Assembly (NCBI GenBank): GCA_017307285.1
Contig: JAFKFI010000061.1
Span: 140,225-190,322, forward strand
Length of the DNA stretch: 50,098 nt
Direction of reading: 5' to 3'
Source of the DNA: Alphaproteobacteria bacterium
GTDB lineage: Bacteria > Pseudomonadota > Alphaproteobacteria > Acetobacterales > Acetobacteraceae
Notes under the pieces: model-generated
What the model was told of the DNA's origin: nothing
Seen by the model: only the letters and a program-made list of their open reading frames with translations
The model's database searches: none
Translations under genes and position numbers: made by a program
Shown here: positions 10,753-20,172 of the stretch, one piece after another
Position numbering within the stretch: position 1 is the stretch's first letter
How the letters are laid out: the number at the start of each line of letters is the position of its first letter

Positions 10753-11784
10753 CTAAAGTGACGGGTCGATCAGGACCTTGGCGTGCGGGTTCGGTCGGCG
10801 CAACCGCTCGAACATGTCGGGCAGTTGATCGAATCCGATCACCGTCGAGATGAAAATGCTCGCGTCGATCCGGCCGCTGCCGAGAAGGTCGAGCACCAGC
10901 GCGAAATCCTCGCGCGTGTAGCCGAGCGCGAAGCGGATCGCGAGCTCGCGGCGGATGCCGACGCGCGGCAGGATCGTGTCTTCGCCGCGATTGACCCCGA
11001 CCACCACGATCTGTCCGTGTATCGGCGCCAGCGCCATGCAGTCGCGCAGCAAGCCCGGCGCGCCGACGCACTCGAAGATCACGTCGGGCGGCCCACCCGC
11101 CGCCCCCGCGAAGGCAGGGCCGATTTCGTCGGAGGACGGATCGAGCAGCGCGGTGGCGCCGACATGCACCGCGCGCTCGCGTCGCGTCGCGTCTATCTCG
11201 CTCACCGCGACGGCGCGCGCACCAGCGAACCGGGCAAACGCGATGACGGCGAGACCAATCGGCCCCGCGCCCACCACCAGTACGCGCGCGCCGTAGAGCG
11301 AGCCGGCGATCCGCACCGCGTGCGCCCCGACGGCGAGTGGTTCGGTCAGCGCGGCCTCCTTGAGCCCCACGCTCTCGGGCACGCGCAGCGCCTGCTTCGC
11401 GCCGAGCTGGACGTATTCGGCGTAGGCGCCGGGTGCCGCGGTGGAGAGACCGATGATGCGGTTGCGCCCACACAGGATCCCGAGCTTGTCGCGGCACTCG
11501 CCGAGTGGCCGACACTCGTCGCACTCGCGCAGCGGTACGCCGATCACCCGGTCTCCGACGCGCCAATCGGGCGAGCTCGATTCCGCGACTTCGCCGGCGA
11601 ACTCGTGGCCGAGCACGACGCCCCCCGGCAAGGGCATCGGACCGGGCTCGGTTGCGTGCAGGTCGGAGCCGCAGATGCCGACATAAGCGACTTTCAGCAC
11701 GAGGTCGCCCGGCTCGGCCACCGGGCGCTGCCGATCCTCGATGGCCAGAGGCTCGCCGGGCGCCCGGAACACCGCTGCCCGCAT
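10753..11784 (-). CDS. Zinc-dependent alcohol dehydrogenase
   Basis: A 343-residue zinc-containing MDR dehydrogenase. Catalytic zinc ligands C38, H60 and E61 (GICGSD and GHEFAGEV) are intact, as is a structural zinc lobe with cysteines between about 88 and 105. The Rossmann motif VVGAGPIGL sits near residue 170. The sequence resembles sorbitol/threonine dehydrogenase-like members. Its start overlaps the stop of the upstream VOC gene by one base (TGATG), which implies translational coupling. The substrate is probably a hydroxylated product handled in the same pathway as the VOC protein; that is inference. Confidence 0.85.
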   Translation of the reverse strand: MRAAVFRAPGEPLAIEDRQRPVAEPGDLVLKVAYVGICGSDLHATEPGPMPLPGGVVLGHEFAGEVAESSSPDWRVGDRVIGVPLRECDECRPLGECRDKLGILCGRNRIIGLSTAAPGAYAEYVQLGAKQALRVPESVGLKEAALTEPLAVGAHAVRIAGSLYGARVLVVGAGPIGLAVIAFARFAGARAVAVSEIDATRRERAVHVGATALLDPSSDEIGPAFAGAAGGPPDVIFECVGAPGLLRDCMALAPIHGQIVVVGVNRGEDTILPRVGIRRELAIRFALGYTREDFALVLDLLGSGRIDASIFISTVIGFDQLPDMFERLRRPNPHAKVLIDPSL

Positions 11785-12356
11785 CAGTGCGGCCGAATAG
11801 TGTTGTTGACGCGGTGGTCGCCGCCGACCCAGCGGGCGAGCTCGCTATGCGCGTCGGCGCGGCGCATCGCGTCGATCTGCTCGACGCCGGGCGGATCGAC
11901 TGTGAATTCGACAATCAGTCCATCGGGCGAAGTCGCGTAGACCGATTTACAGTAGCCGTGATCGTTCTCGCGATAGGGCAGGCCAGCGGCAGCAAGGCGG
12001 TCGATGATCTCGCCATAGGTCCCGGGCTCGACCTTGAAGGCGACGTGATCGAAATTGCCCACCTTCGGGGGCTTCTCGGCAATGCAGAGTTGGTAAATCT
12101 CCGGGTCGGCGAAGGCGAAGAACGCCAGCGCGCCGCCATCCTCGAGGCCGAAGAAGGTGTGGCACATCGCGACATCGCGCTCCTGCACCCGCGTTCGCTC
12201 GCACCACGTCGCAACCAGCGGGATGCCGAGAATGTCCTCGAAGAAGTGCCGATTGGCTTCCTGGTCGCGCACCACGTAGGCGTGGTGATGCAGCCGCAGC
12301 GGCAGTTGCGCGAGCAAGGCGGGCTTTTGCGTGGTGACGGCGCCATCCGGTGACAT
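11784..12356 (-). CDS. VOC family protein (glyoxalase/extradiol dioxygenase fold)
   Basis: A 190-residue vicinal-oxygen-chelate protein. Candidate metal ligands are H24 or H25 in LHHHAYVVRD, H104 in NFDHVAFKV and E150 in LIVEFTVD, which gives the His-His-Glu pattern of glyoxalase-like metalloenzymes and ring-cleaving dioxygenases. GGGAGTGAG precedes the ATG at 12356; an upstream in-frame ATG at 12380 is less well placed. It begins a three-gene minus-strand set with two oxidoreductases, which suggests breakdown of an aromatic or hydroxylated compound. The reaction cannot be fixed from sequence. Confidence 0.8.
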   Translation of the reverse strand: MSPDGAVTTQKPALLAQLPLRLHHHAYVVRDQEANRHFFEDILGIPLVATWCERTRVQERDVAMCHTFFGLEDGGALAFFAFADPEIYQLCIAEKPPKVGNFDHVAFKVEPGTYGEIIDRLAAAGLPYRENDHGYCKSVYATSPDGLIVEFTVDPPGVEQIDAMRRADAHSELARWVGGDHRVNNTIRPH

Positions 12357-12440
12357 GGGGCTCACTCCCTTCCTGGGCACGCAGAGCTTGCGCCGGTGGA
12401 TCGGCGCTCGGCAAGCGTCGAGGACGAGGGCGTCGGCGTA

Positions 12441-13091
12441 CTAGCTTTCCCGTGCCTCCCGAATTGCCTCGTTCATCGCCCGCACGCCCGCCGCCGGGCC
12501 GTCTGGGTACGACCACACCGCCCCGACCACCGCGAGGAAATCTGCGCCGGCCCGCACCAGCGGTGCGCAGTTCTCCGCCGTGATGCCGCCAATGGCGCAG
12601 CAGGGCAGTTCCATCAGCTCGGACCACCAAGCCAGGATCTCGGGGTCGGCCAGACGGTAAACCTGCTTGGTGCCGCTCGGAAAGAAGGCGCCGAACGCGA
12701 CGTAGTCGGCACCATCGTCCCCTGCCTGCATCGCTAGATCGCGGCTCTCGTGGCAGGTGACGCCAAGCGTCGCGTCGGGGCCGATCAGCCGTCGCGCCTC
12801 CCGGGCGGGCATGTCTTCCTGTCCGACGTGCACGCCGTCGCAGCCGCTGCCGGGCACCAAGTCGGCCCGGTCGTTGAGCAGGAAGGCGACGCCGCGCGAT
12901 TGCGCAACCGGCCGCAAGGCGTCAATCGCGCGGTGCCACATCTCGTCATCTGCCTCCTTCAGCCGGAGCTGCACCGCCGCGATGTCGCCTGCGTCGAGCG
13001 CCGCGGTGAACGGATCGCGGAACGCCGCTGGATCGAAGGCCGGCGGCGTGACGAGATAAAGACGGCACCTCGCCGGTTGCGCGTCGCTCAT
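12441..13091 (-). CDS. thiE: Thiamine-phosphate synthase
   Basis: A 216-residue TIM-barrel enzyme that joins HMP-diphosphate to thiazole phosphate to give thiamine phosphate. Family motifs are VQLRLKE at 40-46 (where QLREK is usual), NDRADL at 73-78 and DGVHVGQED at 85-93. [16 protein letters not shown] near the C-terminus forms the phosphate site. The ATG at 13091 lies 11 bases after the aldolase stop, so it is probably the second gene of that transcript. No TPP riboswitch is visible in that tight spacing. Confidence 0.9.
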   Translation of the reverse strand: MSDAQPARCRLYLVTPPAFDPAAFRDPFTAALDAGDIAAVQLRLKEADDEMWHRAIDALRPVAQSRGVAFLLNDRADLVPGSGCDGVHVGQEDMPAREARRLIGPDATLGVTCHESRDLAMQAGDDGADYVAFGAFFPSGTKQVYRLADPEILAWWSELMELPCCAIGGITAENCAPLVRAGADFLAVVGAVWSYPDGPAAGVRAMNEAIREARES

Positions 13092-13102
13092 GGGGTAACG
13101 AT

Positions 13103-14023
13103 TCAGGCCTTGCCTTGGTAGATGTCGATAATCTTGCCGAGCATCGCTAGCGCCTCTTCCCTGGGCCGCTGGAAGGTGTTGCGGCCAATGATGGAGCCAT
13201 TGGCGCCGCCGTCGCGAATGCCGCGGATTTCCTCGTAAATCGCGTCGATGTCCTTGGCCTCGCCGCCCGAGAACACCACGACGCGCCGCCCGGCGAACGC
13301 CGCCTGCATCACATGCTCGACCCGCTTGGAGAGCGTCGACATGTCGATGCGCTGCTGCTCGTAGGTCTTCTTCGCTGCCTCCAGGCTCACATGCGCGGTT
13401 GGCGGCTTCACCTTGATGATGTGAGCACCGAGCAGAGCGGCCATCTGGGCGGCGTAGGCGCAAATGTCGAGCGCGGTCTCGGCCGTCTTGTCGAGGTTCG
13501 GCCCGCGCGGATAGCTCCACACCACAACAGCGAGGCCGGCGGATTTAGCCTCCTCAGCGAGCGCGCGCAGCTCCTCCATCTGCTCGAATTGATAGTCGCT
13601 GCCCGGATAGATGGTGAAGCCGATCGCGGCACAGCCGAGGCGCAGCGCATCCGACACGCTGCCGGTTACGGCCTGGTCCTTCTGCGTTGCCAGGCTGTTG
13701 CTGCTGTTCAGTTTGAGGATGGTCGGCATCGCGCCGGCATAGGTGTTGGCGCCGGTCTCGATCATGCCGAGCGGAGCGGCGTAGGCACTGAGGCCGGCCT
13801 CGATGGCGAGTTGATAGTGGTAATGCGGATCATAGGCCGGCGGGTTGGGCGCGAAGCTGCGCGCTGGACCATGCTCGAAACCCTGATCGACCGGCAGGAT
13901 CAGCAGCTTGCCGGTGCCGCCGAGCCGGCCTTCCATGAGGATGCGCGCCAGATTGCCTTTCGTGCCGGGATTGTCGCTCTCGTAACAGTCCAGGATCTTT
14001 TTGACTTTCTGGGTAATCCGCAT
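13103..14023 (-). CDS. fbaB: Class I fructose-bisphosphate aldolase (archaeal/DhnA type)
   Basis: A 306-residue class I aldolase of the DeoC/LacD/FbaB family that cleaves fructose-1,6-bisphosphate through a Schiff base. The lysine-bearing segment HIIKVKPPT is at 201-209 and the substrate phosphate loop is in [10 protein letters not shown] and [14 protein letters not shown] lies upstream of ATG 14023 at good spacing; the upstream in-frame ATG at 14065 has none. It leads thiE on the same strand. Confidence 0.88.
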   Translation of the reverse strand: MRITQKVKKILDCYESDNPGTKGNLARILMEGRLGGTGKLLILPVDQGFEHGPARSFAPNPPAYDPHYHYQLAIEAGLSAYAAPLGMIETGANTYAGAMPTILKLNSSNSLATQKDQAVTGSVSDALRLGCAAIGFTIYPGSDYQFEQMEELRALAEEAKSAGLAVVVWSYPRGPNLDKTAETALDICAYAAQMAALLGAHIIKVKPPTAHVSLEAAKKTYEQQRIDMSTLSKRVEHVMQAAFAGRRVVVFSGGEAKDIDAIYEEIRGIRDGGANGSIIGRNTFQRPREEALAMLGKIIDIYQGKA

Positions 14024-14092
14024 GAATGCGCTCCGTCGGGTGAAAATCTGGGTTGACCGTCTCACATGTCGTAGCCCAGAGGTACGTTTCTG

Positions 14093-14488
14093 TCACGCCG
14101 ACGCGAGCCAGGCGGGCAAGCCCCGGACACCGCCGGGCCCGGCAAGATCGATCGCTGGCGGACGTTCGGTTAGGAGGATCAGCCCGTGCGCTGCGGCGAT
14201 CGCGGCGACTGCCGGGAAGCCTGGCACCGCAGGCGCGAGAACAAGGATCCGCTGGCCGGCGCGAATGGCGGCCAGTGCGCGACCGGGCGCATCGGCGCAA
14301 TCGAGAATGTCGAGCGCGGGAACGGCCGGGTGCGCCGCTCGCGCGCGGGTGACCATTTCCCGCCACCAGAGACATCCCGCGTACAACGCCGCGCCACGCG
14401 CGGAGAGCAGGGTGACAGGGCGGCCGACCGCCAGGGTCTCCAGGGCGTCGCCCAGCCCGTGCACAACAACGGCAGGATGCAGCGTCAT
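14093..14488 (-). CDS. Conserved hypothetical protein upstream of the aldolase
   Basis: A 131-residue, alanine-rich, leader-free protein of unknown function. It has alternating hydrophobic strands and helices (PVTLLSARGAALYAG, RILVLAPAVPGF, GLILLTERPP), which suggests a small alpha/beta Rossmann-like fold. I recognise no catalytic motif. It is 69 bases upstream of the aldolase gene on the same strand and could head that operon. It is divergent from the small coiled-coil gene at 14557. Reading-frame statistics fit the neighbourhood, so I take it as real. Confidence 0.6.
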   Translation of the reverse strand: MTLHPAVVVHGLGDALETLAVGRPVTLLSARGAALYAGCLWWREMVTRARAAHPAVPALDILDCADAPGRALAAIRAGQRILVLAPAVPGFPAVAAIAAAHGLILLTERPPAIDLAGPGGVRGLPAWLASA

Positions 14489-14556
14489 GCTTGACCTTCA
14501 AGCGACAGAGCGTCTTGAGTGCAAGCTTCCTCCGGCAAGCAGGGAGTCGCCGATTC

Positions 14557-14772
14557 ATGGCCGCGGAACGCGATGAGCCGACCGACGGCACCGAGCGGCT
14601 AGAGCCGGACGATGCCGTGGAGCGGTTGGAAGCAGCACTTGAGCGAATCGAGCGTGCCGCGGCGCATATGGAAGCGGGGGCAGGGCGGGGTGCTGACCTG
14701 TCCGAGCAGCTTGCACCCCGGCTCGATGCGCTGATCCAGAAGTTGCGAACCGCGCTCGGCGAGCCGAATTGA
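14557..14772 (+). CDS. Small coiled-coil protein upstream of zapA
   Basis: A 71-residue acidic protein predicted to be a single amphipathic helix (DAVERLEAALERIERAAAHM). A small coiled-coil gene in this position before zapA is common in alphaproteobacteria (DUF4164-like). GGGAG lies about 12 bases before ATG 14557; the longer frame from 14491 overlaps the divergent gene and is unlikely. The gap to zapA is 22 bases, so the two are probably co-expressed. A role in Z-ring organisation is inference from position only. Confidence 0.6.
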   Translation: MAAERDEPTDGTERLEPDDAVERLEAALERIERAAAHMEAGAGRGADLSEQLAPRLDALIQKLRTALGEPN

Positions 14773-14794
14773 GCTACGGAATGGGATCTGATTG

Positions 14795-15133
14795 ATGGCG
14801 CAAGTGACTATCCGCATCAACGGCTACGCCTACTCGATAGGCTGCGCGGACGGTGAGGAGGACCATCTCGAGGCGATGGGGCGCGAGCTCGACGAGAGGG
14901 TGGAGAAGATCAAGGCAGTGGCCGGCACCGCTGGCGAAGCGCGCCTGCTGGTGCTCGCCGCTCTGATGATGGCGGACGAACTCTCGGACCTGAAGGGCGA
15001 GTTCAGCACGCTGCGGCGGCAGGTTGCCCGGCTTCAATCCTCGCCGGTCGGGGAAGACCCGAAGCTCGGCCGTCGCCTCGGCAAGCTTGCCAAGCGCGCC
15101 GAGGAGATTGCGGCCGGCCTCGAGCATCCCTAA
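14795..15133 (+). CDS. zapA: Cell division protein ZapA
   Basis: A 112-residue FtsZ-associated protein that cross-links FtsZ filaments at mid-cell. The N-terminal globular part (VTIRINGYAYSIGCADGEE) is characteristic, followed by a long C-terminal coiled coil from about residue 65. The family-typical segment LVLAALMMADEL is near residue 50. I chose ATG 14795 over the TTG three bases upstream. It is followed directly by the 6S RNA gene and fau, the standard alphaproteobacterial order. Confidence 0.88.
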   Translation: MAQVTIRINGYAYSIGCADGEEDHLEAMGRELDERVEKIKAVAGTAGEARLLVLAALMMADELSDLKGEFSTLRRQVARLQSSPVGEDPKLGRRLGKLAKRAEEIAAGLEHP

Positions 15134-15280
15134 GTTCCGATGGCGGGGCTGCCCGATGCGTCAGGCAATTCAACCCCAGGGCCGATAGGCATCTCTCGGG
15201 AGCTGGCTCTGCTGTGGCCCTGGTCACGGTATCCGGCGCCCACCTGCATACGCAGGCTCTGAGAGGTCGAGACGCCAACG
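15134..15280 (+). ncRNA. ssrS: 6S RNA
   Basis: The 150 bases between zapA and fau hold no frame but show 6S-like architecture. An outer TGGCG/CGCCA stem pairs 15141-15145 with 15273-15277. An 8-base perfect stem (CCAGGGCC 15176-15183 with GGCCCTGG 15216-15223) closes a terminal arm. A local CCTGC/GCAGG hairpin at 15243-15256 sits on the 3' side of the central bubble. Position between zapA and fau is the usual ssrS locus. 6S RNA binds the sigma-70 holoenzyme and mimics an open promoter. The ends are estimates. Confidence 0.75.
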
Positions 15281-15283
15281 GTC

Positions 15284-15865
15284 ATGGCGGCTCCGCACCT
15301 CTTTCCCCATGATCTCACGGAAGCCAAGCGCGACGCGCGCCAGCGCGCTCTGGCGGCGCGGAGGGGCTGCGATCCCGACTGGGGCTCCCGGCTGGCGCAG
15401 CATGTTCTGGCCGAATGCCCACCGCCGGCCGGCGCAGTCGTCTCCGGCTTCTGGCCGCTGGGCGATGAAATCGACACCCGCCCGTTGTTGTTCGCGCTGT
15501 TGGAGCGCGGGCACGAGATCGTGCTGCCGGTAACCCCGCCGCGCGGCCAGCCACTTGGCTTCCGTTTGTGGCGGCCAGGCGATCCGATGGTAGTGGAACG
15601 ATTCGGAACGGTCCGTCCTACCGGTCCCGAGCGGGTGCCTGATTTCCTGCTGGTGCCGCTGCTCGCCTTCGACCGGCGCGGCCATCGGCTCGGCTACGGC
15701 GCGGGCTATTACGACCGGACCCTGGTGGCGCTGCCGACGGCCGAACGGCTCGGATGCGCCTACGCCGCGCAAGAGATGGACGCGGTGCCCGCTGGCCCGC
15801 ACGATGTCCGCCTTCCCGCCGTCGCCACCGAGCGCGGCATCATCCGCTGCGAGGTCGAGGGCTGA
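15284..15865 (+). CDS. fau: 5-formyltetrahydrofolate cyclo-ligase
   Basis: A 193-residue enzyme that uses ATP to convert 5-formyl-THF to 5,10-methenyl-THF. The glycine-rich nucleotide/substrate loop RLGYGAGYYDR at 135-145 is diagnostic, as are the N-terminal KRDARQRALAARR basic helix and the FWPLGDEIDT segment at 56-65. It follows the 6S RNA within a few bases, so the ribosome site lies inside or next to the RNA's 3' end. Confidence 0.88.
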   Translation: MAAPHLFPHDLTEAKRDARQRALAARRGCDPDWGSRLAQHVLAECPPPAGAVVSGFWPLGDEIDTRPLLFALLERGHEIVLPVTPPRGQPLGFRLWRPGDPMVVERFGTVRPTGPERVPDFLLVPLLAFDRRGHRLGYGAGYYDRTLVALPTAERLGCAYAAQEMDAVPAGPHDVRLPAVATERGIIRCEVEG

Positions 15866-15869
15866 ACGA

Positions 15870-16685
15870 ATGCGTATTCTGTTTCTGGGCGACTTGGTGG
15901 GCCGCACCGGCCGCGAGGCGGCCGCGGCGGCACTGCCCGTTTTGCGCGAACGCCTGGCGATCGACCTTGCCGTGGTCAATGCCGAGAACGCCTCGCACGG
16001 CTTCGGCCTCGCTCCCGATATGGCGGCCGCGCTGTTCGCGGCAGGCGCCGACGTGCTCACGCTGGGCAACCATGCCTGGGACCGCCGTGAGATTCTTCCC
16101 TATATCTCCGAGTCCCCACGTCTCATCCGGCCTTTGAATTTCCCGCCCGGAACGCCCGGATTTGGCAGCATTGTCGTCGATGTGTCCGGCGGTCGGCGAG
16201 CGCTGGTGCTGAACGCGATGGGCCGCCTGTTCATGGATGCGCTCGACTGCCCGTTCCGCGGCACGGCGCAGGAGTTAGCCAAGCACCGACTGGGCGGGAC
16301 GGTTGCCGCCATCGTGGTGGATTTCCACGCCGAGGCGACCAGTGAGAAGATGGCTTTTGCCCATTCGTTCGACGGCCAGGTTTCGTTCGTGGTCGGCACG
16401 CACACCCATTGCCCATCCGCCGACCACACCGTGCTCCCCGGCGGGACGGCATTCATGTCGGATGCCGGCATGTGCGGCGACTATGACAGCGTGATCGGCA
16501 TGGCCAAGGAGGGTGCAACCACCCGCTTCTGGCGCAAGATGCCCGGCGAGCGCCTCGCCCCCGCCGAAGGCGAGGCGACGGTCTGCGGCGTCTTCGTCGA
16601 GACCGATGATGCGACGGGCTTGGCCCGCCGCATCGAACCGATCCGCATGGGCGGCCGGTTGTCGCAGGCGATGCCGGTGACGTGA
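15870..16685 (+). CDS. YmdB-family metallophosphoesterase (TIGR00282)
   Basis: A 271-residue dimetal phosphoesterase of the YmdB/DR1281 family; relatives hydrolyse 2',3'-cyclic nucleotides. Metal ligands are visible: D8 (LGDLVG), E39-N40 (NAENAS), N67-H68 (LGNHAWD), a histidine in VDFHAEAT, and [10 protein letters not shown]. The ATG at 15870 follows the fau stop by four bases, so the pair is probably translated from one message. The longer frame from 15804 would overlap fau and lacks homology. Confidence 0.85.
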   Translation: MRILFLGDLVGRTGREAAAAALPVLRERLAIDLAVVNAENASHGFGLAPDMAAALFAAGADVLTLGNHAWDRREILPYISESPRLIRPLNFPPGTPGFGSIVVDVSGGRRALVLNAMGRLFMDALDCPFRGTAQELAKHRLGGTVAAIVVDFHAEATSEKMAFAHSFDGQVSFVVGTHTHCPSADHTVLPGGTAFMSDAGMCGDYDSVIGMAKEGATTRFWRKMPGERLAPAEGEATVCGVFVETDDATGLARRIEPIRMGGRLSQAMPVT

Positions 16686-16761
16686 CGAGCGTACTCGCAG
16701 GGATCCATTTGAGTTTTCTTCGCGGGCGTCTCGGTGCTGATCGCGCGAGCATTCTTCGCAC

Positions 16762-16806
16762 CAGGCGGTTCGGGCAGTTTGTGCGTGGCCAGCCGCCTGA
16801 TACAAC
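16762..16806 (+). promoter_or_regulatory. Candidate promoter with inverted repeat upstream of yebC
   Basis: TTGTGC (16779-16784), a 16-base spacer and TACAAC (16801-16806) form a weak sigma-70-like promoter. CAGGCGG (16762-16768) and CCGCCTG (16793-16799) form a 7-base inverted repeat that spans it. It would drive yebC and the ruv genes. Motif matches only. Confidence 0.3.
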
Positions 16807-16846
16807 CCGGCCCCTGAAATTCGACACCGATGCACAGGACACGGCG

Positions 16847-17596
16847 ATGGCCGGACATTCGCAATTCAAGAACATCATGCACCGGAAGGGTGCGCAGGAT
16901 GCGCGGCGGGCGCGGCAGTTCGCCAAGCTGATCCGCGAGATCACGGTCTCCGCGCGCTCCGGGCTGCCTGACCCGGCATCGAATCCGCGCCTCAGGGCGG
17001 CGGTGCAGGCGGCGCGGCAGGCCAACATGCCGCGCGATACGGTAGACCGGGCGATCAAGAAGGCCACCGGCACGGGCGCTGGCGAAGATTACGCGGAGGT
17101 GCGTTACGAGGGCTACGGCCCGGCGGGTGTCGCCATCATCGTTGAGGCGCTGACCGACAACCGCAACCGCACCGCATCGGACGTCCGCTCGGCATTTTCC
17201 AAGCACGGTGGGGCGCTCGGCGAGACCAACTCGGTCAGCTTCCTGTTCGAGCGGCTCGGGGTGGTGCGCTATCCGGCGTCGGCGGCGAGCGCCGACGACA
17301 TGCTAGAGGCGGCGATCGAGGCGGGTGCCACGAACGCTGAGTGCGACGCGGAAGCGCACGAGGTCACGTGTGCGATCGACGATTTCTTTGCCGTCCGCGA
17401 TGCGCTCGAAAGTCGATTTGGACCGCCCCAATCCGCGAAGCTCGATTGGCGGCCAACCACGACCGTCACCTTGGACGAGGAGCGCGCTGTGGCGCTGCTC
17501 AAGCTCGTCGACGTCCTCGACGAGAGCGACGACGTGCAGAACGTCTACGCGAATTTCGACATCCCCGACGCGGTGATGCAGAAACTCTCCGCGTAG
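16847..17596 (+). CDS. yebC: YebC/PmpR family regulator
   Basis: A 249-residue YebC-family protein. The N-terminal [21 protein letters not shown] signature is nearly canonical (W is usual where Q... reads HSQFKNI), and the [25 protein letters not shown] block and the acidic [13 protein letters not shown]-terminus are intact. Members act as transcriptional regulators or as translation factors that relieve ribosome stalling at proline tracts. AGGA sits seven bases before ATG 16847. It heads the yebC-ruvC-ruvA-ruvB run, as in many proteobacteria. Confidence 0.92.
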   Translation: MAGHSQFKNIMHRKGAQDARRARQFAKLIREITVSARSGLPDPASNPRLRAAVQAARQANMPRDTVDRAIKKATGTGAGEDYAEVRYEGYGPAGVAIIVEALTDNRNRTASDVRSAFSKHGGALGETNSVSFLFERLGVVRYPASAASADDMLEAAIEAGATNAECDAEAHEVTCAIDDFFAVRDALESRFGPPQSAKLDWRPTTTVTLDEERAVALLKLVDVLDESDDVQNVYANFDIPDAVMQKLSA

Positions 17597-17628
17597 CGCT
17601 TACGCGCGAATCGGGGGGCGGGAGAGAA

Positions 17629-18135
17629 TTGGTCAGGCTGCTGGGGATCGATCCCGGCCTGCGCTGCACCGGCTGGGGCATCATCGAGGCGCATGGCAAC
17701 CGGCTGCGCCATGTCGGCGACGGCGTCATCCCCACGGACAGCGATGATAGCGTGCCGGACCGGCTGAAGGCGCTGCACGATGCGCTATCCGCCTTGCTGG
17801 CGCTGCACCGGCCCGACGAGGCGGCGGTAGAGGAGACGTATGTGAACCGCAACGGCGCGGCGACCTTGAAGCTCGGCTACGCGCGCGGCGTCGCATTGCT
17901 CGCGCCCGCGCTCGCCGGTATTCCGGTGCTCGAATACGCCGCCAAGTCGGTGAAGATGGCGGTGGTCGGCACCGGCGGGGCGGACAAGGCACAAGTGCAG
18001 GCGATGGTACGCCGGCTGCTGCCAGGAGCCGAACTGCGCCGGGCGGATGCGGCCGACGCGCTCGCGGTCGCCATCTGCCACGCCCATCACCGCGCGAGCC
18101 GCGTCGCGTGGTCCGCCGGAACCCGTACCGCGTGA
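17629..18135 (+). CDS. ruvC: Holliday junction resolvase RuvC
   Basis: A 168-residue RNase H-fold endonuclease that cuts Holliday junctions with RuvAB. Acidic catalytic residues are D8 (GIDPGL), E68 (VEETYVN), and D140/D143 ([12 protein letters not shown]). The start is a TTG at 17629 behind GGGAGAG; no in-frame ATG gives the conserved N-terminus. Its stop overlaps the ruvA start by four bases (GTGA). Confidence 0.93.
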   Translation: MVRLLGIDPGLRCTGWGIIEAHGNRLRHVGDGVIPTDSDDSVPDRLKALHDALSALLALHRPDEAAVEETYVNRNGAATLKLGYARGVALLAPALAGIPVLEYAAKSVKMAVVGTGGADKAQVQAMVRRLLPGAELRRADAADALAVAICHAHHRASRVAWSAGTRTA

Positions 18136-18686
18136 TCGCCAAGCTCACGGGTCGGATCGATGCGCTGGAGGAGGGGCGCTGCATCGTGGACGTGAACGGC
18201 GTGGGGTATTTGGTGCACGCCTCGACGCGAACCCTGGCCGCGCTGCCCGTGCCCCCCGCGATGGCACAGCTGCTGATCGAGACACAGGTGCGCGAGGACG
18301 CCATTTCCTTATTCGGTTTCGCGGACGCCGCCGAGCGCGACTGGTTCCGGCTGCTGACTACCGTTCAGGGCGTCGGCGCGCGGGTGGCACTTGGTATTTT
18401 GTCCGCATTGTCGCCGCGTGAATTGGTCGGCGCGATCGCGGCCGGCGACCGGGCCAGCCTCACGCGCGCACCCGGGGTCGGCGCCAAGCTCGCCATCCGG
18501 CTGTTGACGGAATTGCGCGAGAAGGCCGGCGCGATGCCCGCCTCGCCTGGAATCCCGGCGTTGCCGCGCGCTCCGGCCGGGGTCGCGGAGGACGCGCTCT
18601 CCGCCCTCGTCAACCTCGGCTATCGGCGTCAGGAGGCGCAGCCGGCCATAGTCGGTGTCGAGCTTGCGCAGCGGAGCCCGGCATGA
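18132..18686 (+). CDS. ruvA: Holliday junction DNA helicase subunit RuvA
   Basis: A 184-residue junction-binding protein. It shows the N-terminal OB domain ([14 protein letters not shown]), the helix-hairpin-helix pair with [13 protein letters not shown] and [13 protein letters not shown], and a C-terminal domain III ([18 protein letters not shown]) that contacts RuvB. GTG 18132 is chosen because it gives the family-standard start and a four-base overlap with ruvC. Its own stop overlaps ruvB by ATGA. Confidence 0.93.
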   Translation: MIAKLTGRIDALEEGRCIVDVNGVGYLVHASTRTLAALPVPPAMAQLLIETQVREDAISLFGFADAAERDWFRLLTTVQGVGARVALGILSALSPRELVGAIAAGDRASLTRAPGVGAKLAIRLLTELREKAGAMPASPGIPALPRAPAGVAEDALSALVNLGYRRQEAQPAIVGVELAQRSPA

Positions 18687-19720
18687 GCGAGGAGCGCACG
18701 GTCTCGCCCGTCCGGGTTGACGAGGACGCCGGAGAAGCGAGTCTCAGGCCGCAGAATTTAAAGGAATTTGTCGGCCAGAAGGCATCTCGCGAAAACCTCG
18801 CCATGTTCATCGCGGCGGCGCGCGGCCGGGGTGAGGCGCTGGATCATGTGCTGCTCCACGGTCCGCCGGGCCTCGGCAAGACGACCTTGGCGCAGATCGT
18901 CGCGCGCGAACTCGGCGTGGGCTTCCGCGCCACCTCCGGACCGGTGATCCAGCGGGCCGGCGATCTCGCCGCGATCCTTACCAACCTCCAGCCGCGCGAC
19001 GTGCTGTTCATCGACGAGATTCATCGCCTTCAGCCCGCTATCGAGGAGGTGCTGTATCCGGCGATGGAGGATTTTCAGCTCGACCTCATCATCGGCGAGG
19101 GACCGGGCGCCCGCAGCGTGCGGATCGACCTGCCGCCATTCACACTGGTAGGCGCTACGACCCGCGCGGGGCTGCTCGCGACACCGCTGCGCGACCGATT
19201 CGGCATTCCGCTGCGCCTCGTGTTCTACACGGCCGCCGAGCTCGAGCTGATCGTCTCGCGCGGCGCGGAAAAGCTCGGCTTCACGCTCACCCCCGATGGC
19301 GCAGCCGAGATCGCCCGGCGATCGCGCGGCACGCCGCGTATCGCCGGGCGCCTGCTGCGCCGCGTGCGCGACATCGCCTCGGTGGAGAAATCCGACCCGG
19401 TGGACCGTGATGTAGCCGACGCCGCGTTGCTGCGCCTCGAAGTGGACCGGCGCGGACTCGACGCGATGGATCGACGCTATCTGCTGCGCATCGCCGAGCA
19501 TCACGGGGGCGGGCCGGTGGGCGTCGAGACCTTGGCGGCGGCACTCGCCGAGGCGCGCGACACGCTGGAGGACGTCGTCGAGCCGTTCCTCATTCAAGAG
19601 GGCTTGATCCTACGCACCAGTCGCGGCCGGATGCTGGGCGAGCCCGGCTGGCGGCATCTCGACCTCGCCCCGCCGCCGCGCGGGCCGTCGCAGCTCGATC
19701 TGCTGCGGGATGATGAATGA
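18683..19720 (+). CDS. ruvB: Holliday junction DNA helicase subunit RuvB
   Basis: A 345-residue AAA+ motor for branch migration. Walker A GPPGLGKT is at 60-67, Walker B with DEIH at 111-114, sensor 1 in GATTRAG, and the winged-helix C-terminus ends in [13 protein letters not shown]. It overlaps ruvA by four bases and ybgC by four bases (ATGA), linking DNA repair and Tol-Pal genes in one coupled run. Confidence 0.95.
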   Translation: MSEERTVSPVRVDEDAGEASLRPQNLKEFVGQKASRENLAMFIAAARGRGEALDHVLLHGPPGLGKTTLAQIVARELGVGFRATSGPVIQRAGDLAAILTNLQPRDVLFIDEIHRLQPAIEEVLYPAMEDFQLDLIIGEGPGARSVRIDLPPFTLVGATTRAGLLATPLRDRFGIPLRLVFYTAAELELIVSRGAEKLGFTLTPDGAAEIARRSRGTPRIAGRLLRRVRDIASVEKSDPVDRDVADAALLRLEVDRRGLDAMDRRYLLRIAEHHGGGPVGVETLAAALAEARDTLEDVVEPFLIQEGLILRTSRGRMLGEPGWRHLDLAPPPRGPSQLDLLRDDE

Positions 19721-20169
19721 ATGGTCACGATCCCGTCATGAGCGCGGCAGGGCCGCACCGCTATGCCATTCGGGTCTATTTCGAGGACACCGATGCGGGC
19801 GGGATCGTCTACCACGCGAACTACCTGCGGTTCGCGGAGCGTGCCCGCACCGAAGCCCTGCGCGACATGGGTATTCCCCATGCGGAGCTGGTCGAACGGT
19901 ACAACCTCATGTTCGTGGTGCGGCGCTCAAAACTGGATTATCAGCGGCCCGCCCGTCTGGACGACTCGCTGCTCGTGCTAACGGCGCCCGTCCATGTCGG
20001 CGGCGCGTCCGTGAACTTGCGCCAAGAGTTCCGGAGGTCGGGCGAGGACGTGCCGCTGGTGGTGGTCGAATTGCAGCTCGCCTGCGTCCGGCCCGGCCAG
20101 GAGCGGCCGATGCGGATACCGGCGCGCTGGCGGGATGGTCTGCTGGCGATGGGGACGAGTGGGGATTAG
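19717..20169 (+). CDS. ybgC: Tol-Pal system-associated acyl-CoA thioesterase YbgC
   Basis: A 150-residue hot-dog thioesterase of the 4-hydroxybenzoyl-CoA thioesterase type. The active-site block [19 protein letters not shown] at 21-39 includes the catalytic aspartate (D26) and the YH pair. It overlaps ruvB by four bases; a second in-frame ATG at 19738 is the alternative start. It leads the tol-pal genes, as in most proteobacteria, where its link to the envelope is thought to be phospholipid metabolism. Confidence 0.9.
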   Translation: MNGHDPVMSAAGPHRYAIRVYFEDTDAGGIVYHANYLRFAERARTEALRDMGIPHAELVERYNLMFVVRRSKLDYQRPARLDDSLLVLTAPVHVGGASVNLRQEFRRSGEDVPLVVVELQLACVRPGQERPMRIPARWRDGLLAMGTSGD

Positions 20170-20172
20170 CGA

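Noticed and set aside
9749-11914. A single 721-codon frame that would fuse the quinone oxidoreductase to an upstream protein
   Set aside because: The N-terminal part is an arginine-rich out-of-frame reading of the zinc alcohol dehydrogenase; both enzymes are complete with their own starts.
13092-13102. TPP riboswitch before thiE
   Set aside because: Only 11 bases separate the aldolase stop and thiE, and no thi-box-like element is visible there.
12441-13520. A longer thiE frame of 359 codons
   Set aside because: The extra N-terminal part is an out-of-frame reading of the aldolase. The ATG at 13091 gives the normal ThiE length.
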